The notes beneath the pieces were generated by a model. That model saw nothing but the letters and a program-made list of their open reading frames with translations. It searched no databases and was not told the DNA's origin. Of a stretch of DNA of 64,000 nucleotides, positions 23,695 to 34,680 are shown in pieces. Source of the DNA: Solea solea (taxonomy: Eukaryota > Chordata > Actinopteri > Pleuronectiformes > Soleidae); assembly GCF_958295425.1 (NCBI RefSeq), contig NC_081153.1:7782635-7846634 (forward strand), read 5' to 3'. Position 1 is the first letter of the stretch. Each line of letters opens with the position of its first letter. Made by a program: the position numbers and the translations under genes.

Positions 23695-25435
23695 GAGTCT
23701 CTCTGATGACGTGTGTGCACACCAGCCTCCACCCACCTCACATCTCACCCTGCAGCAGCCAGCTGGTTCTGCTCTATTGGTGGGAAGAACTACTTCCCCG
23801 GGAGGGGGCGCAGGTCGGTGTATCAGGTCCCTCAGCCTCCGATTAGGAGGGACATGAGACTTTGGCTGCGTTTCAGTGTTGACACCGTAGTACTGAGCAG
23901 CTGCACAGAAACAGAAACATCAGCTCAGTCGGGTCTGGAGTCAGGTGGTTTACTCTGCCACGCAATGACATTTAATAAATGAACGGAATTTTCTCTTTCT
24001 TCAGTTGCTTCAAGAACAACGCTTTACTGTAGATTATGTAGTTCGGAGAGAAAGGGAGCATTTTTGAATTTGAATATCTGCACATAACATCTGATTTTGC
24101 TGTGTTTGACTAATAAGAATGAGTTATGTCATGATTGTAAAGTTTGAATGTAACTCAGGTTATTTTTGGCACCGACATCTGTGTTCTGGACGAAAAGTGG
24201 ATTCTTGAGGCGTTACACAACAATATGGGTTCACACATTAACCTGTTTACACCAGAAGTGTTTTAATGGGTTTAGAAAAGGCACTACTTCTTGTTGCCGT
24301 AGTATAGGTTTTTAATGGGCTTTCAAGTGGCTAAATCCAAACATAAACCACTTCCTGTCTTGTTAAACTGATATAGTTTAGATGTTAGTATGTGATCGGA
24401 GTGGAGCTGAGGACTGATATAGAATGTAATTTGTAAAATGTAGATTTTAATTGGTCAGAACTGGTCATGTGCTGGTAAGGAAGTGCATTGCATTCACTTG
24501 AAAAAAAAAATTGGTTTGGAGTAATTATTTCGGTTTTCCTGAGTAATTTATTTTTTGGTCTGTTTTTCTGAGTAATTTATTGTTTCGTCTGTTTTTCTCA
24601 GTAAATTATATTTTGGTCTTTTTTTCGGAGTAATTTTTTTCTGATTTACTGAATCATTTTTTTTCTGAGTTTAGAGCGCATTTGAAACAATAAACACATC
24701 CATTCCTTTATTGAGAGTTCCATTTATAACAACATGGGCGGCTCGTTTAGTTTAATCAAGTTTTACTTTGATCTGGGTTTAAGACACTGGGAGATAGTCC
24801 TGTCCTTAAGTCACATAGATGGTATTACCATTAGTTTGTCGACTTTACGCAGGTACCTGAGGACTTCAGATCTGCTAGACATAGCAATTATTCTCCAGTA
24901 TCAGTTAGACAGCTATGGCATGCCATGCACCATGGATGCAAGATGATGCATTTGAAATGCATTCAGGCTGGCTACGTGGTGACTCAAGAGACGATCATGA
25001 GACTGCTGAAAAGATGTGAGTCACTCGCAGGTTGGAGGTTCTCGCGAGAGTTCTCGATAATTCAGTAAAAAAATTTGCACGAAAAATAGAAAAACAGGAA
25101 AAAACATTAGTCAGAAAAACAAAAAATAAATTTAATAAGCTGATGTTTCAGTAAAGCAGTTGTTCCATAAACTTATTTTTGAATTTGGAAGTAACTCGGG
25201 TCCAACTTCTTACAAAAATAATCACATTTTCCAGGAATCCCCATCTCTTATAATGGGCAAAACTGTAAAAATTCACATCTCTGTCATTAAGATTAAGTAT
25301 GCAGGATAACACACGCTACCATCAGACTACACCAGCTCCAATCCAGATTACAGGTCCAGATTATTATTTGGTGGCAAATTTCGTTCAGTTCCATTTAGCT
25401 CTAGCTCTTATTTGTACCCAAATGTTTAAATGCAC

Positions 25436-25492
25436 TTATTGTAAGTCGCTTTGGATAAAAGCGTCTGCTAAATGACATGTAATGTAATTTAA
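25436..25492 (+). repeat. 'aagtcgctttggataaaag' SINE-type tail
   Basis: The sequence tgtaagtcgctttggataaa followed by gcgtctgctaaatgac and (atgta)n is one of the most common dispersed motifs in teleost genomes, usually a retroposon 3' end. Confidence 0.75.
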
Positions 25493-26599
25493 CATGTGTA
25501 TATTTTGGCGATTTTTTCACAGATCAGGGTGGATTCTGTCATGTTAATATAAGATGGTAATATCTATAAGCAGGTGAAGTTCAATACAGATCCAGAAAGT
25601 TCTTCCGGATCCAGTGGATCAAAATGAAAATACATTCCCGTTGGTGCTCTTGTGTTGCTATAGTTTGCCCGTGAGAATGTCAGTTACATGGTTTTAGTTT
25701 AAAATAGCTAAATTTAATGCTTGATCCATTATTGGATTAAGGAGTCACAACATTGAGAAATATTTGATTAAGACACAAAGAAACAGTGATTTGGGAGAGA
25801 CTCCATGTTCTGTTGAATAATAAAAAGAGGGAGTTTTTGAATAATCCAATAGACTTTGATCTGACGTTAAAATATTTCCAATTTCTAAACAAAGTCTAAT
25901 CTTCTGGAGTCAGCATCTCATTTAAACCTCATCATCACACCCATGATCAAATATTTCTCTGTGTTCATCTTCTCACCACTGCTGCCGGTTTAAACTGGAT
26001 TTGATCTCCCATCAACCCGACAAGCAGCCATTGATTGTGTATTGATTTGAGAGCGAGGGATCGTTACAGCTTTCCCTGAATCAGATACTGCAGATGCAGC
26101 ACAAAGGAAAAACCCCAGTGTCCACACAAAGATGTTGCTTGTCAAACAGGTGTTCTGCAGTGTCGGTGCGAGGGTTTCGCTCCCGCTTTCTCACACTTGA
26201 CCTCATTATTTGGCAGCTCAGTCGGGCACAAGCAACAAGATGAAGGATCAGCGTGTGTGAGAGAGCGAGGTCACGGGCAGAGCTGTTGAATTCAGCAGCT
26301 CTCTGTGACTTTTGTTCACCAGCGTTGCCCCTTTCTATTTTAACAGTTTTATATTATTCACATGAGACTAAGTGATTTGTGAGGCGTTTCGTAACAAGTC
26401 TTATTTATTTCTCGCGGTTTCGTTTTAAACTCACAAAGGGAGGTTGTTTTGTTTCGTAACATTCCCTTATCAAGATTTAGTGTCAGTGATGGGGTTTTAA
26501 TGCAATGTGAAATATTCCACTTATTTATTTTTGGTAATGAGTGCCAGTTGTCAAAACTATTCTTCCTGGATGAGGAGAAGATTTTCAGAACATGGAGTT

Positions 26600-27050
26600 G
26601 AAACTTTGCATGGAGGTTAGGTCTGTCCAAAATGGGATATATTGATAGACATAGTGCTCGGACCCTAAGGAAGAAACATGGATGGAGCACGCCAAAACTA
26701 AATTGCATTGAATTTCACAAAACTTGGCAGGAACATGTTATACCCAAAGACGAACAAAAAAGTCCATTGGGAACGTGGCCTCAACACAACAGGAAGTCAG
26801 CCATTTTGAATTTGCTGTCCATCTTGGCGATTTGCGTGCTTCTGCGCATAAATGAACAAAGTCGTCTGAGCATGTGTATCACACTAACATGAAAAAATAT
26901 GTCAATTTATACAAGATACATCAAAGGTGAAAAGTTATCAGATTCAAAAGGGCGTGGCCACGGCAACTGTCAGAACAGGAAGTGCCCTGTAACTTTCTCA
27001 GACATTGACCGATCGGCTCAAAAATTCATACATGACACAAGACACTGACC
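26600..27050 (+). repeat. Dispersed teleost repeat (AACTTGGCAGGAACATG type)
   Basis: The blocks gaatttcacaaaacttggca, gaacatgttatacccaaaga, aacaggaagtcagccatttt and gggcgtggccacggcaac are landmarks of a widespread repeat. A related but reversed fragment lies near 19490-19620. The + frame at 26632-26892 is internal to it. Confidence 0.5.
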
Positions 27051-27062
27051 CTAAACACATCT

Positions 27063-27325
27063 ACAAACTACAACTTGTTGGCAACTTGTTAGATTCCTAC
27101 ATACCGATGTGTCCTTGGGCAAGACACTTGACCCCAAGTTGCTCCTGATGGCTGTGCCGGCAGCGTGTGAATGGGTATGATGAGTGATAGAAGATGCGCT
27201 GTACGAAAGTGTGAGTGAATGGGTGAATGGCAAAACTGTAGTGTAATGCAGCTGTGAGTGGTAATCGAGGAGAGCGAGGACAGCGCTATAAATACAGACC
27301 AATTTACCATTTACACTCACCGATC
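27063..27325 (+). repeat. Dispersed repeat ending GCGCTATAAATACAG
   Basis: It reads tgtccttgggcaagacactt, ctgatggctgtgccgg, gtgtgaatgggtatgatgag and gcgctataaatacagacc. The reverse complement of the same family appears at 46915-47110. Confidence 0.6.
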
Positions 27326-28111
27326 TGCTCGAAACTTCATTTTATTATCCGGAATAAAGGTGTAGTGAGCTGACTGTAGGAGCCTTTTTAAAAGCTTTTT
27401 ACTCAGATGAAATTCAGTCCCCAACGATCAACCCATGTGTCATGTAAGTGAGATTTATACACTTTATACAAAAAATTACCTTGTCACTTTTGCTGACTTC
27501 AACTTCAGTAAGTCACTGGAGGCTTGAGGAAACTGCCGAGTCAGAACCTTCACTGTCATCTTATAGCAGATAATATATGTATATATCTAACAGTGTAAAC
27601 CCTGCATGACTCTTCTTAGTTCACATCTGTGGTTGAGACAACAAAAGCCCTTTGGTTGAGGTTAAAAAACAGACAGTGGTTTTAGTTAAGTTAACATGTT
27701 GTGTCTTCAGTCTTCATCACTGTGGTCTTTTATTTGGACTTGGAACAGACTATGATCTCACTGTAGCCACTACAAGTGCATCTCAAACACTTCTTTCTGT
27801 CTGGCAATATTTGACTCATCTGTTCAGTATCGTTGCATGTGCATAAAATTAAGAAATTATCGAGAGCAGAGGTTCCCACACTTCAGAGATTTTAGGGCCC
27901 CTAAAAATTAAGCAAAGATTCCACGGCACACACCCAGATCATGCAGCACAACAGATAATATTAGAGTTTTTTTGTTTTTTTTTTGTAACATTTGTTGCCC
28001 CTATTATCGTCAGAATTTAGATTAGATTAGGTTCCACACTGAGGAATTAATTTGGTAAATAAGAAAGGGGTCAGTGGTGACTCATTTCAGGGTAAATTAC
28101 ACAATGAGACG

Positions 28112-28906
28112 TACACTCAGTGGTCACTTTATTAGGCACACCTGATCAAATGCTTGTTCATGTAGATGCATTACAGTATATGGACAAAATAATTTGGATC
28201 CCTTGGTCCCCCTTTTACAGCTATAACAGCTTATTGGAAGACATTTTTTGAAGTGTTTGTGTTTCTATGTGAATTTGTGTCCATTCATTCTGTAAAGCTT
28301 TGATGAGGTCAGACACTGATGTTGGATGAGAAGGTCTGATGGGGTTGAGGTCAGGGCTCTGTGTGGGCCAGTCGAGTTCTTCCACACCAAACTCAAAGTC
28401 AGACAATGTTTTTATACACACAGTCATGTTGAAATAAAAAAAGAGCCCTCATCAAACTGTTGAAAGCAAAGCATTGTCCAAAATGTCTTGGTATGCTGAA
28501 GTGTTAAGATTGTCCTTCACTGGAGATAAGGAGCCTGGAGACCAGAGCCTGATTGAAACACCTGAATTAAATACTTAACAGGTGTGGACCAAATACTTTT
28601 GTCCATATAGTGTATCTAATCCATTAATCCATCCACTGCTGCGTCACAAAGCATTTAGACAGGCAGACCTGGGCAAACCGACAAGGTTGGCAATGTTGTT
28701 GGTTGTTGGTATTTCAGAAACTGCTGATATAGTGGTATGTTCACACACACCCATCTCTAATGTTCACAGAGAATTGTCCAAAAAGAAAAAAACAAAGTGG
28801 AATTACCCAGTGAGCATCTGTTCTCTGGGTGAAAATGCCTTGTTGATGTAGAGGTCAGAGGAGAATGACCAGATTGGTTTGAAATGATAGAAAGACGACC
28901 GTAACT
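28112..28906 (+). mobile_element. Decayed Tc1/mariner element, interrupted
   Basis: The left terminal sequence cactcagtggtcactttatt is intact enough to recognise. After the nested insertion, 28695-28906 carries a decayed piece of Tc1 transposase coding sequence (a helix-turn-helix region read as ISETAD..., then HREL and CLVD-like fragments) with frame breaks. No intact transposase and no right end are seen, so it cannot be autonomous. Confidence 0.65.
28174..28612 (-). mobile_element. Nested Tc1-like element, internally deleted
   Basis: The ends are cagtatatggacaaaa (28174 on) and ttttgtccatatagtg (to 28612), inverted, with TA on both outer sides (28172-28173 and 28613-28614), the Tc1/mariner target. 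On the - strand a frame at 28221-28427 still encodes the transposase block LDWPTQSPDLNPI followed by the C-terminal region, but the N-terminal half is missing. It sits inside the Tc1 relic at 28112. Confidence 0.7.
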
Positions 28907-29399
28907 CCACTAGGGGGCGAAATGCCCCCTTTCAGCTTGTTAGTATAAGGTGGTATTAGCATGTGGCTAGTTCTTCAGAGTCTTCCTACCATTCATTCAT
29001 CCATCATCCATCCATCTTCTACCGCTTTATCCACCTTCCTACCATCTATATATGTTAAAAAAAAACAAAAAACAACCAGCTTGAATTTTGCTATGTTTTT
29101 GTTGCTCTCGTCTTATTCTTCTGTGGACCAGCTTCTTCTGAGCAGAGCGTCCAGGCCTGCTCGTGTTAATCCAACTTTGACAAATTTTGTACAATTTCAC
29201 TCGGACTAACACATTTAAATGCATTTTTTAAAGGTCTGGTTCAAGTCAGACTAACACAATAATTAGTTTGTTCTTTCTAAAATCCTATAAGAAATACAGA
29301 CTGAACATGTCGAGCATTGATGCAGTTGAGCTGCAGCAGCAGCAGCAGCAGACACCCCTGTGTGTCCTCTGTGATGGGATGTTATGTAAGGAGAGCATA

Positions 29400-29454
29400 C
29401 ACTCACTGCCACTTTATCAGGTGCACACGTCCCCTAATAAAGTGGCAGTGAGTG
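29400..29454. mobile_element. Minimal Tc1-end palindrome
   Basis: cactcactgccactttat (29400-29417) and ataaagtggcagtgagtg (29437-29454) are a perfect 18-bp inverted pair separated by only 19 bp. They match the end type of the relic at 28112. This looks like two terminal repeats with almost all the internal sequence lost. Confidence 0.6.
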
Positions 29455-29809
29455 GATGATCTCCTTACGTAAATGTAATCCGGTTACATTTCCCTTTCAA
29501 ATCACAGTTAAGCAGCACATAGTTGTTATTTCCTGCTCTGCAGTGTTTTTTGTTTCCTCTGGTGCAGCAACAGCAATCGAGCACTTTATTGACAGAGTCT
29601 GCTGAGTCACTGTTGTCCTGATGGAGGCTCTTACAGACTTCTATACCGGGATAATATTGCCGTGGGACATTTATTGTGGATAAAACACGGGTGACGCTGA
29701 CTTCACGCCATCTGTGAACGTGCTGTTGTGATGTGACGGTGAAGCGTGACTGTTGTTGGTCGCGGAACCTTACTGGGAAACGCCACGAGGATGAGATAGG
29801 ACGACATCA

Positions 29810-30041
29810 CGGAAGGAGGTGGGAGGTGGATGGAGGAGAGGGAGAGGGAGGGAGAGGGAGGGGGAGGGTGGGCTGCTCCTTTATTCCACACTTTCTCTGC
29901 TGACATGAATTGTGTGTGAGCGGGCAGTGGTGGAGAGAGAGAGAGAGTGCGAGAGAAAGGGAGTGAACAAAAACACTAAGCTGCCAACTCCTGTGGCAGA
30001 GCAGAGCCGAAAGAGGGAGAGCGAGGGGAAGAAGCTGCTGT

Positions 30042-30079
<38 letters not shown>

Positions 30080-30164
30080 TTCCATCCTCCAGTGTGGTGT
30101 TCTGGTGCTGAGCTGACCTTGCACAGCTCCGTCTCTTGTTTGGGGCTTCACGAGAGAGAGAGGC
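29810..30164 (+). promoter_or_regulatory. plec: Upstream region and 5' leader of plectin 1e
   Basis: A purine-rich stretch (gggaggtgg and gagggaga repeats at 29815-29868, gagagagagag at 29932-29947, a longer GA run at 30044-30075) leads to the 1e start codon. A TTTATT motif at 29879-29884 could serve as a weak TATA-like element. The GA runs are typical of promoter-proximal sequence and 5' leaders; the transcription start is not determined. Confidence 0.4.
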
Positions 30165-30210
30165 ATGGATCCTGCAAGGTCCATCCAGCATGAGATCACC
30201 TCCCTCAAAG
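30165..30210 (+). CDS. plec: Plectin isoform 1e first exon (N-terminal tag)
   Basis: The exon has 15 codons plus one base: MDPARSIQHEITSLK, then the donor AAAG|GTACTG. This is nearly identical to the short mammalian plectin 1e tag (MDPSRAIQHEISSLK as I recall it). The ATG has strong context (G at -3, G at +4). The short, amphipathic tag would sit directly before the DERD start of the actin-binding domain. The phase-1 donor matches the other first exons. It is too short for ordinary ORF detection. Confidence 0.88.
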
Positions 30211-31862
30211 GTACTGCACTTGTTCTTCACACTCTTGTCATCAGGATCGTATGCTCTCAGGACCGCCCTTGTTTTCCCACAATGCCTCACTGATGAGGAC
30301 TTCCTCACCGCGTAGGTGAAAGCTGAAAGAGAAAGTAGAGTTTTGAAGGCTGTGATCCTCTCCTCTTGCTTTCCGAATGTTGTTGTGGATGAAAGGAATG
30401 GAGAGCTTTTGTTCTCCTTTGTGTCCAGGGGGCAAACATGGGGGGGGGATTTGGTGCAGAGGTCAGGGGTAATGATTGTGCTGAGATGATGTGTTTTTTA
30501 TGACCTGTGTATGAGATTCAGTGGGGTGATTGCTGCTGCTGCTGCATGCGGCACAGTAAATGCTGCAGAGCAACTCATGCTGCTGCTGCTGCATCACCGC
30601 GGTAACGCCAGTGATACGGCCAAGTGTTGCCCTGCCCCTCAGTCAGCGATGAGACCGCTGGTGCAGAAGAAACCTGGTTTTAGCTGCATTCATATTAGTT
30701 TTGCTGTATATGTGACAGCTGTCGTTGGTGCTGTCTGTGCGGCTGCAGCACGTTGTCATGTTTGTTTACGTCAGGAAAGTTTGCTCCTCGCACCGTCCTC
30801 GCTCATACATGTCCCACTACTTTCCTCCAGTGTTAAGATAATAAGATATGACAGCAATGGCTCAATTTTTCAGACTTTCCCATTGTTCCCTTCCTCAAAT
30901 GCTCTCTGACTACTTTTATTCTGTATTGATTTAGCTTATCTGCCTTTTAATAAAATTTCAATGTACAAATCTGCAGTTCTCAAACATTCTGTGGATTTAC
31001 AATTAGGTTGTGGATTCACAAACAATATTTCTAACAAAGTTTTAAAAAGATTAGTTTCATATTGAGTAAAATTAAAAAATGTTTTAATTATATATCAATA
31101 AATACATTGTCTGGAAAAAAAAGGGCCTCAACCAATATTTCAATCATTCAGATTCATTCAGATCACATTAATGGCTGAGTAAAAACAACTTGCAGAGGTG
31201 AACCCTCCTGAAGCGGAAACAATACACGAGTTAGCAAACCAGTTGTGATCGCTTCATTAGTCTGTGTCTGTAGAGAGTCATGACTCATGTGTCCAAGTAT
31301 GAACACGGCCTACTACCATTCATAGCAGGGGTTTCTCACCAGGAGTTCACCCCATTTTTTTGTTTGTCCTTGATTGATCCTAAGTAATCTTTGAGCGATA
31401 TGTTATAGCAGTGAACCTCCTCACATAACTGTAAGCAAGCGTCCATGTCGCTGTTGTCTTTATCCATAACAAGAGAGCGCCACCAACTGGACACATTGTA
31501 AGGTCGCACATGTACGGACCCTGACATTAAAATATGTTTTCTGTCATCGGATTACAGTCGGATAGCACCTGATCTCAGGTGTAAATATATCCGAGATGCA
31601 GTGAGGACGGATTGTTAAACCACTGAGGGGGGTGGTTGGTGAAAGCGGGGACTAAACTCTAAGCTGCACAGTATCCTCTGCTTTTGTTGGTTTTCCCGCT
31701 TGTCGAAGACGAGTTCTTCCCCTGCTTTCAAAAGCAAAGAGGAGTCTATACTATAGCGCAACATCATGTGTGGCTAACACTGTTGTTCTTGATAATATGG
31801 CGACTCACAGGATGTGACGCCATAGTCGTAAATGGTGTAAGGGGGGATGAGTGTGATCAGAT

Positions 31863-31888
31863 AGTAATTGGATCTTGATCCAATTACT
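31863..31888. repeat. 12-bp perfect palindrome
   Basis: agtaattggatc and gatccaattact are inverted and separated by two T residues, inside sequence that looks like an old repeat (caggtgtaaat and caggtgtaaagg flanks). Confidence 0.6.
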
Positions 31889-32140
31889 ACATCCAAGTTA
31901 AAACCAGGTATAAATGCATGTGGTGAACTGCTGATCACAGAAAACACCAGGTGTAAAGGGGCCATAGAACAATAGGATGAATACATTTTTTTAATTGCTT
32001 TATTGTAAAAGTGCTGTAAACATGTAGAAAAATAGATGTATAAGATGTAATGCACACATCACACAGGATGTTATTCTTTTTTCTCAAAATACACCCACCA
32101 TAGCTGGATTATGTAAACAAGTTCCGCAATTGCTAATTAA

Positions 32141-32659
32141 AGGTGACATCGAATGCTCGTATCGCACATATATGTTAGTTATGGAGGTCTACTTACATAT
32201 ATTAACTTGTTTTCATGGTCAAAAACCTCCTAGTTGCTCCAAACGAGGCGATCGAAATATCTCCTCCCTTACACTCTCGTCAGCCGCGCTGTTTCAGACC
32301 AAAATCACACCCCCAGAACGCGGACTGGGTTATGATTGGCCAGCCAACGAGAGCTTTCCCACTGTCCTGTGATTGGCCAGGTACCTGGAAGTGACGTAAT
32401 TAGCACGTCAGCTCTCAGATACACAGCTCCCCCTCTGGCAACGAGAGTAGTTCTTCTTCTTCGTCTGCGGTTGAATGTACGCAACCGGATGTGCCCGGAC
32501 TAGTGCCCGCACCAGGAGGAGCTACGGTGGTGAGAGGAGTGGTGAGGTTTCCTGATGACATCATCAGCAAATGCCTTTCCGCTTTGCAGAGCCCAGGAAA
32601 ACAATAAAACCCTATTAAAAAAAAGCAGCGTTAATTGGAGCTTCCGGTCTATGTCGCCT
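32141..32659 (+). mobile_element. Complete TTAA-type (piggyBac-like) MITE, 519 bp
   Basis: TTAA at 32137-32140 and 32660-32663 flanks inverted ends aggtgacatcg and ctatgtcgcct. The interior carries aaaacctcctagttgctcc, gattggccagccaacgagag, gtgattggccaggtacctgg, a short TTC run and catcatcagcaaatgcc. It encodes no transposase. The same element, reversed and much expanded, occupies 54281-56093, which confirms the ends. Confidence 0.75.
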
Positions 32660-33205
32660 TTAAGAAGAACTTATTGTCATTGATAGTGACTCTACTCAAA
32701 TGCGTTCATGGGGCTAGTTTGTCATAATAGCTTCAGCCACCAGGCACACATCAGCTTAGCTTAGACAAAAAAATACAGGGTGCTTTTCAGGTTCTGGTCT
32801 GGTTCAGTCAATATTGTTTCAGACTAGGTCGGATTTGGTCAGAAAAATGCAATACCACTGTGGACGTGGACACGTGATGACTTTGGCGCCATGCAGACCA
32901 AAGCAGACCCCTGCGCTCTCGTGGACAAAATATAAATCCTGTGTTTGAGGAGTTGTTGGGGCGGAGCTTTGACCCAAGGGCTGCTGGGAGTGGGAGGGAT
33001 ATATCGTTAAAGAGCCTGTTCGTGCTGGCTCTTACAAACTTACTGACCTGAGCTTTAGGTTGCTTTAGTGCAGTTGTTCTGAATGCTTAGTCAGCATTTC
33101 TAATGCTGTAGTGTTTTTATGATGTGATTCTTTTATGCATTTAGGTGAAAACGTTTCACTTAATAAATCTGCATCTGAAGGGCATGTTAATGCTACTACC
33201 CCCCA

Positions 33206-33235
33206 TTCTCTCCCTCTCTCTCTCTCTCTCTCTCT
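33206..33235. repeat. (CT)n microsatellite
   Basis: An uninterrupted CT run of about 26 bp within a pyrimidine-rich patch. Confidence 0.85.
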
Positions 33236-34589
33236 GCTGCCCTGGTGTTTTTATTACAGTCTGCATGGTTGGTCTTACTCTGGTATTCAGGCCAAGGAGA
33301 GTGCACTACTTTTACATTTATCCTCTCCGTCAGTCCAAAAGGAAACTGACTGATATTTATAAAGACAGAACGCCAGGACTTAACCAGGCTGGTGAACCTG
33401 GCTCTGTCTGAAAGAAACGACTGTCTTTAAATGCTCGTCTGTGTGCGGCTGAGGTTTGTCTGGAGTGTTCTGGCCTGACAAAATGTGCTAACACTCAGGG
33501 AGAGAGTTAGCGTCCAGCAGCATTTAAAAGATCCTGGAGAAGGATCTGAGGCAGTCCTGCCCACTCGGTTAGGCTGAGACTATTTTCCCCAGAGCGACAG
33601 AGACAAAAGCTCCCTCGCTTCACTGAGTTCTCCCATTGGACTTAGTCAACACGTTGAGCTCAGACTCAGTTCATTTGTAAGCACGTCGTCACCTCGAGAT
33701 CATTGCTCCCATTGTCTGTTCTTGTCAGCTCTTTTCACTCACTTGGTACAGACTCAGCTCTTTAACCCAGGAGACAGTTGATGATGTCTTGTATGTGCTG
33801 GCACATGCAAAGCCAATATTGATCAGTGACATTTAGTCACGTCTTATTAACTCCTGCTTCCAGAGAGCTCTGGGTCTTGACCCACTTGTTGTGAATTCAT
33901 TTTAGGCTTTTACAGACAACTCCAGTTGTTAAGAATTTACATTGGAAATATTTCTCTGTTGCAGGAGATTTTAAAACCCCTGTTTCCTTTTTTATTTTCT
34001 TCTTTTATTTCCGCAGGTTTCGGTTTGGTTCAAAGCTAGGATATGTAGCACTTTGGATCAGTTGAGAGTTGGTGTCACAAACACATACATACACAGCTAA
34101 AGCTGAGAAAATAGCCAGAAGAAAACAAATTCACTCTCATGAAACATCAATTTTTATTGGAAAACAGCATATTGATGATGAAAAGTCAGAGTGGGGATTT
34201 TTGTTATGAGACCAACGATTAGGCAAAACTTGAAACTGAAAGTTAGTCTTAATGTTCATGGCTGATCAGTTAAGAAGACTTAAAAATCCTGAAAACGTGC
34301 GTTAATCTCCAACATTAAGCAAAGAAAATGTTTAACCATGTTTAACAGAGCAGTCTGATGTATTTAGTGACAGCACTGCTGAAAGCCGACGATCGCAAGC
34401 CGAATCACAACCCGTTCAGTCGTATTTCAGTTCAGTGACGCAGGACGTACTGAACGATTATGTGAACAAATCTTTTTAATGAACTGGTTCCAATGATTCA
34501 GTTACACCTGTTTAACAAGTCACTAGTTTGTGTTGTGTCGCGTATAAAACAACGGCACGGCAGTTTCATGCAGCCGTGCTATGACGACC

Positions 34590-34680
34590 TAGCCCACGAG
34601 GTGCTACAGTATAGTAACGGAAAACGATGTGACTAGAGTCGAGTCAAGTAGTGCTAGAATTGTATAATGGAAGAATGGCA
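34590..34680. repeat. Fragment of the 'attatacagttctag' foldback family
   Basis: acagtatagtaacggaaaac, gagtcgagtcaagtagtgct and agaattgtataatggaag correspond to the right half of the elements at 43066-43442 and 57247-57375. Confidence 0.55.

Larger units (their letters stand above)
16012..29809. other. Intron between 1f and 1e, no gene
   Basis: No exon with plectin or other family features is seen on either strand. Much is repeat (listed separately). Stretches without recognised repeats include 20930-21170, 23700-24000 and 25970-26300; these are less AT-rich and might be regulatory. The + frames at 22715-23041 and 23522-23857 and the - frame at 22081-22584 (167 codons) have no recognisable domains and overlap repeats or simple sequence. 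Confidence 0.6.

Noticed and set aside
30511..30909. 132-codon + frame just after exon 1e
   Set aside because: Alanine/leucine runs come from CTG/GCA repeats; it has no donor in phase with plec and no domain.
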